Part shown: piece by piece, positions 57,827-64,000 of the stretch
How the letters are laid out: each line of letters opens with the position of its first letter
Numbering within the stretch: the first letter of the stretch is position 1
Origin: Chloroflexota bacterium
GTDB lineage: Bacteria > Chloroflexota > Dehalococcoidia > Lucifugimonadales > GCA-002723415
Direction of reading: 5' to 3'
NCBI GenBank assembly: GCA_002721445.1
Contig: PBKN01000005.1
Location: forward strand, 1 to 64,000
Length of the DNA: 64,000 nucleotides
The notes under the pieces: model-generated
What the model was told of the DNA's origin: nothing
Seen by the model: only the letters and a program-made list of their open reading frames with translations
The model's database searches: none
Position numbers and translations under genes: made by a program

Positions 57827-58858
57827 TTAAAAATGAAGAGTAGACTGCATTGACTCACTCATTGCAGAAGCCATAAATTGTACACCATCAATAGTTTTAC
57901 GATATTGCATACGAGTTGGCCCAATGGCACATAATGAACCAGTAACATAGTTAGGAATACCATAATTAGCAATAACTAAACTCAAAGGTAATACATCATC
58001 TTTTCTTATTTCTTGACCTATAATTACTTTTACAACTTCTGTAGAATCAGATATTTCTGCTAAAACTGATCGTACTAATGTACCATTTTCTATTTCTTGA
58101 AGAATTGTGCGAAACATTGTGTTTTCAGTAAATTCAGGTTGGTTAATTAAATTTAATAATCCATCTATTTTATGGTCATATGATTTAGCTAGTTCCTCTT
58201 CTTTCAAAATATCTATTACATCAGATATTATTAAATTAGAAATATTATCAATTAAAATTTCTTTACTTTTAATTTCTTTTAAAGTTAACCCAATCAAATA
58301 ATTATTCAAAGTATTAGATATTAATTGTAAGTTAATAGAATCAACAACACTGTTTAAACGAACTAGTTTTTGTCTGACATCATTATGCTCCAAAACTAGT
58401 ACTAATACAACAAAAACTCCTTTTAAAGGTATCAATTGCAAATATTGAATTTTAGGGACTTTATATTTAGGTATAGTAACAATTGCCATATTACCAACTA
58501 AACCAGCTAATGTTTCAACAGAATAAGCTACAAAAGTTTCTAAATCCTGAGAAGCTTGTGATAGTTGATTAAGTACAAAATTTTTTTCATCCGAAGTAAT
58601 TGATTGCTTAAGAGAAAGTTTTTCAGCATTTTCAACATAAAACCTATATCCTTTATCTAAAGGAATACTTCCTGCAGAAGTATGAGGGCGAGTAATATAT
58701 CCATTTGATTCTAATTCAATTAATTCTTTACGAATAGTTGCAGGACTAACATTTAATTTTGCATTTTGAGCAATATATTCAGAACCAACAGGTAAAACTG
58801 TATTAGTATATTGAATAATAATAAACTTCAAAATATTCTGTTGTCTAATACTTAACAA
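57827..58858 (-). CDS. hrcA: Heat-inducible transcription repressor HrcA
   Basis: The 343-residue HrcA has the N-terminal winged helix (RQQNILKFIIIQYTNTVLPVGS, seen at 5-26 in part; LNVSPATIRKELIELESNGYI) and IRPHTSAGSIPLDKGYRFYV-like THSAGS region, here RPHTSAGSIPLDKGYRFYV. It normally represses groE and dnaK operons through the CIRCE element. The start is TTG with AGGGG upstream. There is no grpE-dnaK-dnaJ neighbour and no CIRCE sequence in the window; here it is linked to ffh. Confidence 0.94.
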   Translation of the reverse strand: MLSIRQQNILKFIIIQYTNTVLPVGSEYIAQNAKLNVSPATIRKELIELESNGYITRPHTSAGSIPLDKGYRFYVENAEKLSLKQSITSDEKNFVLNQLSQASQDLETFVAYSVETLAGLVGNMAIVTIPKYKVPKIQYLQLIPLKGVFVVLVLVLEHNDVRQKLVRLNSVVDSINLQLISNTLNNYLIGLTLKEIKSKEILIDNISNLIISDVIDILKEEELAKSYDHKIDGLLNLINQPEFTENTMFRTILQEIENGTLVRSVLAEISDSTEVVKVIIGQEIRKDDVLPLSLVIANYGIPNYVTGSLCAIGPTRMQYRKTIDGVQFMASAMSESMQSTLHF

Positions 58859-58927
58859 TATAATACCCCTAATAGGAATTAATTAAGTATTTTAACACAC
58901 AAAATGGATACGACCAAATTTAATAAT

Positions 58928-60082
58928 TTATTTTTTTCTATAAATCCGATAACAAATAATAAAAAGAATAGGACTAATTAAAAAGAATAAATTTACGGCA
59001 CCAGTTGTAATTGATAAATCACCATTAGTACTAAAGCAACCACCAGAATCTAAAGGAACAGGAGTAGGATTATTTGATTCAGGAGTTGCAGTAACAACTA
59101 ATACTATTGGTGTAGGAGGAATAGGTGTAATAGTAGGAGTAGGAGTAGGAGTATTTGTAGGAATTGGTGTCGATGTAGGAGGCAAAGGAGTAGGAGTAAC
59201 TATAATTGTTTTAATAATTGGAGGAACAGGGGTAGGAGTAACCGTGGGTATAACAACAGGAATAGCAGTAGCAGGAACAGGCGTTGCTGTTGCTTCAGGT
59301 ATAGCTGTAAATAAAAGAGGAAAGGCTAAATTAAATGACCCATTCTTAAAAACATCTGTAGTTAACGATTTATATCCGTTTAAGTAAAATTCGATCTTCA
59401 TTCCTTCAAAAATAATATCAGAAGGATTTAATATTAGATTTTTATAAGAATCAGAATCAATTAGAGCTGGTGGAGATGTATAAGGTCCAATTTTAGCGAC
59501 TAAAACAGCGTTCGCTGGAGGTTCACTAGCACCAGAGATAATTAAAGAGCCAGAATAAACAGAAGGTTGTGCAATAACAGGAGTAGGAGTCATTGTAGGA
59601 ATAGGCGTAGGTGTAGGATCAGGAAGTTTAGGAAAAGTTAATTTGTAATCAAATGTAACACTTGGTAAAAAAGCAGCTTTAAAAACTTCAGTTTGATCAG
59701 CAGGTACATCGTATATATAAAAATAAATAGGTAAATTATTATATGTCGAATCAGGTGGGCCAACAGACAATGCAGTAAAAATTCCATTTTTAATAGGAAC
59801 AGATGCTGTAACCCAATTTCCAACCTGAGCATGCAAGCAATACGTAACACATATTAACTCACCATAAGTCGTAGGATTAACAGGAGATCCAAATTCATCA
59901 ACTTCGGTATCAATTTCCATCACACTATTAACTATAGCCTCACCAGCGACCTCAACAGTACCTGAATATATGAAAGGCATTGGAGGAACAGCAAAAGCAC
60001 TATCAATAGTAATAAATAACAATATTAAGGAAGAAAAAATAGCAATAAATATATTTTTATTTTTTATAGAATTAATAATCAT
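58928..60082 (-). CDS. Surface protein with duplicated domain, Pro/Thr spacers and C-terminal anchor
   Basis: The 384-residue protein has a signal peptide ending AFA (about residue 31). Two related domains follow, each opening with YSG (FIYSGTVEVAGE near 39 and SVYSGSLIISGA near 172). Long spacers of TPTPIPT-type repeats lie at about 153-167 and 265-335. The C terminus (DSGGCFSTNGD, a hydrophobic helix, then YRIYRKK) is a membrane anchor with a positive stop-transfer end. It is probably displayed outside the cytoplasmic membrane. It lies directly downstream of the S-layer-like gene and a 16-bp hairpin. Confidence 0.75.
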   Translation of the reverse strand: MIINSIKNKNIFIAIFSSLILLFITIDSAFAVPPMPFIYSGTVEVAGEAIVNSVMEIDTEVDEFGSPVNPTTYGELICVTYCLHAQVGNWVTASVPIKNGIFTALSVGPPDSTYNNLPIYFYIYDVPADQTEVFKAAFLPSVTFDYKLTFPKLPDPTPTPIPTMTPTPVIAQPSVYSGSLIISGASEPPANAVLVAKIGPYTSPPALIDSDSYKNLILNPSDIIFEGMKIEFYLNGYKSLTTDVFKNGSFNLAFPLLFTAIPEATATPVPATAIPVVIPTVTPTPVPPIIKTIIVTPTPLPPTSTPIPTNTPTPTPTITPIPPTPIVLVVTATPESNNPTPVPLDSGGCFSTNGDLSITTGAVNLFFLISPILFIICYRIYRKK

Positions 60083-60100
60083 AAATCAGTTCCTTACATT

Positions 60101-60137
60101 GAAAGACCTCCCTATCAAATAGATGGGGAGGTCTTTC
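60101..60137 (-). terminator. Strong hairpin between two surface-protein genes
   Basis: GAAAGACCTCCC (60101-60112) pairs with GGGAGGTCTTTC (60126-60137) over 12 perfect base pairs. Four more inner pairs, one a wobble, close a five-base AAATA loop. It lies 29 bases after the S-layer-like stop and 19 before the next ATG. No U-run follows on the minus strand, so it may be a partial terminator, an attenuator or an RNA end-stabiliser. The ribosome site AAGGAA of the next gene follows directly. Confidence 0.6.
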
Positions 60138-60165
60138 ATATTAGCCTTTAATCTCTAAGCTAGAC

Positions 60166-63100
60166 TTACGGTACTAATGTACCAGCAGCTTTCAAGAATA
60201 ACCAGTAACCTTGACCGATACTTATATCAGTATCATCACTATTGCTAGCATCTGGCAAAATACTTGTGAATGCATTAGTGGTGTTGGAGTAGCTATAAGC
60301 TCTTGACCAACTTAATCCAGCAAAGTATTCATCAGCATCTCTTGTAGTCTGAGTAAGAGTCAAAGTACCCGCAGATACTAAGTTCCAACCAGCTACTAAT
60401 GAGAAGCTAGGCGGTAATGTACTAGCACCAGCAGTCAATCCAGGAATATCAACTTTAATTGGATCGAATGTACTAGTGTGTACCCAGTAACCTTTACCAG
60501 CTACAACATTTGTCAAAGTACCTTCTAATTGACCAGCAGCATTTCTAACAGCTGTAGTCCAGCTACCCGCAACAGTTGGGTCGTAACTTATTACTGTATC
60601 AATATCAGCATCAGTAATTACTGTGTTAACAGCTGAATCTGTTGGATCACCAGGTAATGAAATTAAGTTCCAACCAGGTCTTAGAGAAATACTATATAAA
60701 TCTCTAGCCGCAACTGTAAAGCTGCTAGTTGAATCAGTAATCTTATTACCAGCTGTGTCTGTACCACTAATCTTCAATGTATATTTACCAAGAGCTAGGT
60801 CAGAAGCAGCCCAGATATATTCAGCATTGTCACTAGTAACAAATTTAGTTAATAGATCTTCTACTGAAGCATCAGGCTTAGTAACCTCCGCTTTAGTAAG
60901 CGTTACAGTCTTATAGCTATCACCAGGATACTCATCTTCATCAAAAGTTATAGTGATGTAAGGTGAGGAAACCTTAATAGTACTAGCATTAGCTGGAAGA
61001 TATGTAATTGTTGGAGCTGAATGGTCAACTTCAAATGTATTAGTTGTGTACTTATATGAAACAGTAGCTGTTTCTGAAGTACCAAAATTTGAACCAAATG
61101 TTATTGTTCCAGCGCTCGCATCAACAGCAGTAATAGCAGATGATGTTTGAGAACTAGTAGCAAATGTAATTGAAGTTATATCAGATGCATTAATCACACC
61201 ATCAAAGTTAGAGTCAGCTATAGGTGTCTTAGCAACAGTAACAACTGCACCACTAATTTTAGCTGAAGCAACAGCTTCTGCTGTAACAGCAGTTAAGTTA
61301 TCTTTTGTATTAGCTCCTAAGTCAGTAGCTTGTACAGATACTCCATATTTACCAGTTAAGTCACCAGTAGCAGCAGTAAATGAACCTGTACTTTGTTTAG
61401 GTGTTGGCGCACTTATAGTTGCCTTACCAGCATTTGATGCACCACTAGGACCATGGATTGAAATAATCGTTCCATCAGTTCCAAGTTTTTCTGTTGTATC
61501 AGCAGTTACAGTAGTTTTACCTGCAGCAATTAATAGATCACTACTAACAGCAACTGTTAATCCTGGCTTTAAGCCATCTGTAGCTGTAGCTGAATAATCA
61601 CCAGCAGTAGTAGAAGCAGTATTAACTGCATTTCCACCAATGTCAGTTACTGAACCAGTTACAGCAACAACAGGCCTGGCATCAGGATCTTGAGCAGCAA
61701 CAGTTAAGTAAATTATATTCTTGTAACCAGTAGTAGAACCTACTACAGCAGCCGTAGGAGCAACTCCCCCAACTGTAAAGTCAGTAGCTTGTACTGAAGA
61801 TGAAAGTATATTCTCACTTAAAGTTACTTTTACGGAAGTGTTACTTTCAGCCGTACCTTCAGCAGCGGTATCAGTACTCCAACTAGTACCTGTTACAGCA
61901 GAGCTAACAGTAGGCTTAGTAGTATCAATTGTTAAATCTAAACTGCTTCCATGTAGTCTCTTTGTATTCTTAGCTACGTCAGTTGCAACGATAGTCCATG
62001 TAAATGCAGTACTATCAGCAACACTATAACTAGTCACCCAAGAAGAACCTGAAGCGAATATCACTCTAAATCCATTAGTAATTGCTTGGAATGAAGGTGA
62101 AGTTGAAGTTATATCAGTTCCATTAATATTAATTGATATATCAGTTGACACATTTGTTGAACTAATACCTGAACCTGTGTCAGTCACATCAAATTGAACT
62201 GTTGGATTAACAACGTTCTGAGTTGACCCATCAGCAGGTGAAATATTAGAAATTGTAGGAACAACAGCATCAACAGTTACAGTATCAGTATCTATAGCAG
62301 TACCTGAAGAATTCAAATAAGTTATAGTTACAGTGTCTCCATCTTGAACCCAGATACCATCACTATTAGTACCCTGTGCAGATGCATTTGATGACAATTG
62401 TAAATCTCCACGATACAAATCTGAAGTTGCACTACTTACTGAAGACTGATAGTAAACAGTAGTAGTCGCTGTAGTTGTTTGCGCAGTAGCAAAGGTAATA
62501 GCACCAGTACTTGGGTTAACACTAGCTATACTAGAAGAAGCTAAAGTTATATCAGCATTATTGTATTCAATAACTACTGTTACATCTCCTCCATCAACAG
62601 TTCCATTACCATCTCTATCAACAATTGTTCCTCTACCATCAACATTATCAAGACTTGTAATAAGACCAGAACCAGTTATTGCGTTTCCTGTTGAAGTCGC
62701 ATGGATCCTATAAGTTCCATCAAGTCCTTCACCCATAGCACCTGGACCAAAGTCTTCATTAATAGTTATGTACTCACCAGAAGGATCAGAAGTACTTGTA
62801 ACCTTCGCTCTCCTTAGGCTTGTACTTGTTCCATAATAAAGGTCTTGTATATGGTAAGTGAACGTAGCTGTAGTTGTTGTATAACCAGCATATGCAGCAC
62901 CTAGTGTAAACTGACCATCAGTATCAAAACCAGTTACCAACTTAGTAACTCCACCAACTTTCACAGTAGGTGCAGCTGTCAAAGGAGTCTTAGTTGCATT
63001 AGATGCATTATAATGTGTAGCAGTAATATAATGCTGAGAAGAAGTTACTACCTCTTGCCCAGTTTCAGTAGCTGCTAAACCACCAGTTCCTATATTCCAA

Positions 63101-63372
63101 GATGCACCAACTGCGGCTGGACCATTCTTTCTAGCAGTTGGATACCATCTGGCTACACCAGTCTTAGTTGTTTCTAGGTCTGAATCATTAACCCAGAAAA
63201 CACCAACGGTATCAGGCTTAACATGAGTTACAGCCTCACCATCTTGGTTTGTCCATTCAGCGGTATTATCCGCAACGGAAACCGTAGCAGCAGCAGCAGG
63301 AAGGATACCGAATGCTCCAACCAGCAAGCTCATCACGGTTATTATGCTTAAAATTTTTAATTTGTTCTTCAC
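60166..63372 (-). CDS. S-layer-like secreted multidomain surface protein
   Basis: The 1068-residue protein has a signal peptide (positive start MKNKLKILS, cleavage near PAAAA at about 29) and a mature region very rich in Thr, Ser, Ala and Val, with no cysteine that I can find. Tandem Ig-like beta domains are suggested by VKVTLSENILSSS and IKVSSPYITITFDEDEYPGD. Two Ca-binding dockerin-like loops are DRDGNGTVDGGD and DSNFDGVINASD. The end has two copies of a GWNL-S...GYW module (GWNLISLPG...GKGYWV and GWNLVSAG...GQGYWLFL). It is probably the S-layer or major surface protein. The start is GTG with AAGGGGGT upstream. The coding sequence is visibly less AT-rich than its neighbours, as expected for a highly expressed gene. 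Confidence 0.8.
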   Translation of the reverse strand: MKNKLKILSIITVMSLLVGAFGILPAAAATVSVADNTAEWTNQDGEAVTHVKPDTVGVFWVNDSDLETTKTGVARWYPTARKNGPAAVGASWNIGTGGLAATETGQEVVTSSQHYITATHYNASNATKTPLTAAPTVKVGGVTKLVTGFDTDGQFTLGAAYAGYTTTTATFTYHIQDLYYGTSTSLRRAKVTSTSDPSGEYITINEDFGPGAMGEGLDGTYRIHATSTGNAITGSGLITSLDNVDGRGTIVDRDGNGTVDGGDVTVVIEYNNADITLASSSIASVNPSTGAITFATAQTTTATTTVYYQSSVSSATSDLYRGDLQLSSNASAQGTNSDGIWVQDGDTVTITYLNSSGTAIDTDTVTVDAVVPTISNISPADGSTQNVVNPTVQFDVTDTGSGISSTNVSTDISININGTDITSTSPSFQAITNGFRVIFASGSSWVTSYSVADSTAFTWTIVATDVAKNTKRLHGSSLDLTIDTTKPTVSSAVTGTSWSTDTAAEGTAESNTSVKVTLSENILSSSVQATDFTVGGVAPTAAVVGSTTGYKNIIYLTVAAQDPDARPVVAVTGSVTDIGGNAVNTASTTAGDYSATATDGLKPGLTVAVSSDLLIAAGKTTVTADTTEKLGTDGTIISIHGPSGASNAGKATISAPTPKQSTGSFTAATGDLTGKYGVSVQATDLGANTKDNLTAVTAEAVASAKISGAVVTVAKTPIADSNFDGVINASDITSITFATSSQTSSAITAVDASAGTITFGSNFGTSETATVSYKYTTNTFEVDHSAPTITYLPANASTIKVSSPYITITFDEDEYPGDSYKTVTLTKAEVTKPDASVEDLLTKFVTSDNAEYIWAASDLALGKYTLKISGTDTAGNKITDSTSSFTVAARDLYSISLRPGWNLISLPGDPTDSAVNTVITDADIDTVISYDPTVAGSWTTAVRNAAGQLEGTLTNVVAGKGYWVHTSTFDPIKVDIPGLTAGASTLPPSFSLVAGWNLVSAGTLTLTQTTRDADEYFAGLSWSRAYSYSNTTNAFTSILPDASNSDDTDISIGQGYWLFLKAAGTLVP

Positions 63373-63441
63373 TATTTACCCCCTTAGGTTTTTAGCGTTT
63401 TTTTGGCTATTCCAAAAATTTTTTTATATTTTCAACAACAT

Positions 63442-63468
63442 AAAGCCCCCCCTTTTTCTGGGGACTTT
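63442..63468 (-). promoter_or_regulatory. GC-rich hairpin in the leader of the S-layer-like mRNA
   Basis: On the minus strand AAAGTCCCC (63468-63460) pairs with GGGGGCTTT (63450-63442), nine pairs including one G-U, with a nine-base loop. It begins about 20 bases after the predicted transcription start and 70 before the GTG. There is no following U-run, so a stabilising leader hairpin is likelier than a rho-gene terminator. Confidence 0.5.
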
Positions 63469-63497
63469 TAAAGCTAATTTCTTTTATGCAAGTTAAA

Positions 63498-63526
63498 TTT
63501 TTACACTAGACTAGATTCTTTGTCAA
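63498..63526 (-). promoter_or_regulatory. Promoter of the S-layer-like gene
   Basis: A perfect TTGACA (63526-63521) and TAAAAA (63503-63498), 17 bases apart on the minus strand, are preceded by TG two bases upstream of the -10. Predicted start is near 63491, giving a leader of about 118 bases. The rest of the 290-base rho to S-layer gap shows only a five-base-pair hairpin at 63582-63596. Confidence 0.55.
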
Positions 63527-63662
63527 GACTTTATTTGAATGTTTTCTGTGTCATTACAGGCACTCTCCCAAAAAGTAATGCGTTCATTTTTTGAACAATT
63601 AGCTTAGAGATTTTATTTTCTTTAATAATAACAATATTTTCCATCATATTAAGTTAATATAA

Positions 63663-64000
63663 TCATTTAGAACGAGTAAGATTTTTCAAAAAATCTTCGT
63701 TCGTTTTGGTCTTCTTGATCTGCTCTAATACTTTCTCAGTTGCCTCAGTCCCTTTTATTGAATCGGAACTAATCATGCTAACCATTCGTCTTAATAGCCA
63801 AATCTGCCTTAGTTGATCCTCTGGAATTAATAATTCTTCTCGCCTAGTTCCACTTCTTGAAATATCAATTGCAGGGAACACTCTTGCTTCAGACAAATTT
63901 CTATCTAAATGAACTTCCATATTGCCAGTACCTTTAAATTCTTCATATATAACATCATCCATTCTGCTACCAGTCTCTACAAGGCATGCAGCCAATACTG
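63663..64000 (-). CDS. rho: Transcription termination factor Rho (C-terminal part)
   Basis: This is the last 112 or so codons; the gene continues beyond position 64000. LVETGSRMDDVIYEEFKGTGN, VHLDRNLSEARVFPAIDISRSGTRREELL and the terminal helix with LLRRMVSMISS are the Rho C-terminal ATPase/RNA-translocation region, including the R-loop and the arginine-finger area. It is upstream of the S-layer-like gene on the same strand, 290 bases away. Rho-dependent termination may explain the scarcity of intrinsic terminators here. Confidence 0.95.
   Translation of the reverse strand, partial: VLAACLVETGSRMDDVIYEEFKGTGNMEVHLDRNLSEARVFPAIDISRSGTRREELLIPEDQLRQIWLLRRMVSMISSDSIKGTEATEKVLEQIKKTKTNEDFLKNLTRSK

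Noticed and set aside
63582-63596. Intrinsic terminator of rho
   Set aside because: GTTCA/TGAAC with a T5 loop forms only five pairs, mostly weak, and the short T-run is displaced. It is not convincing.

Overview
The window is 64 kb of an AT-rich, densely coded bacterial chromosome with no sign of mobile DNA. It holds about 57 protein genes, one tRNA and very short intergenic gaps. Its gene content includes a luciferase-like F420-type oxidoreductase, an NADPH-dependent F420 reductase, a ComB-like phosphatase, an electron-transfer flavoprotein, amidohydrolase and CocE-type hydrolases, and large threonine-rich surface proteins. This suggests a marine Chloroflexota lineage such as SAR202. That assignment is an inference from gene families and base composition; no 16S gene is present to test it.

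Layout. 1-2.1 kb: the acidic tail of an unknown protein, a possible small membrane protein, a ComB-like phosphatase and ispH. 2.2-12.7 kb: an aminotransferase, NAD synthetase and F420-type oxidoreductase operon; ftsH on the minus strand; then the complete glycine cleavage set gcvT-gcvH-gcvPA-gcvPB. This is followed directly by an AhpE-like peroxiredoxin whose catalytic codon is UGA, so it is probably a selenoprotein. 12.7-34.3 kb: a long run of co-oriented minus-strand genes. In transcription order it starts with etfB-etfA, a 92-residue unknown, an amidohydrolase, an F420 reductase, an NMT1/Tau-type ABC importer interrupted by an ABC-2 exporter pair, and a DegT aminotransferase. It continues with the F1Fo ATP synthase operon, acetyl-CoA synthetase, citrate synthase, a zinc-ribbon microprotein and a MidA-type methyltransferase.

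34.4-42.3 kb: a MetF-like reductase, two tandem desulforedoxin-like microproteins missed by length-based gene finding, lipoyl synthase, an RlmD/TrmA-type methyltransferase, tatA/tatC, a CocE hydrolase, a second tatA and a class III aminotransferase. 42.4-55.3 kb: an oxalyl-CoA-synthetase-like ligase, a ketopantoate reductase-like gene, and a SAM recycling cluster (mtnA, mtnP, rhodanese, PfkB kinase, ahcY, metK). A phosphohexomutase, polA and tRNA-Gly(TCC) complete this block. 55.3-64 kb, minus strand: an unknown conserved gene, ffh, hrcA, a Pro/Thr-spacer surface protein, a 1068-residue S-layer-like protein with its own promoter and structured leader, and the C-terminal part of rho.

How the genes fit together. 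Glycine cleavage, lipoyl synthase, MetF and the SAM cycle form a one-carbon theme. Acetyl-CoA synthetase, citrate synthase and ATP synthase form an energy block. ETF, F420 reductase, amidohydrolase and the importer look like uptake and oxidation of a small organic substrate. Many starts are TTG or GTG with a good Shine-Dalgarno sequence, and divergent promoters carry long perfect inverted repeats.
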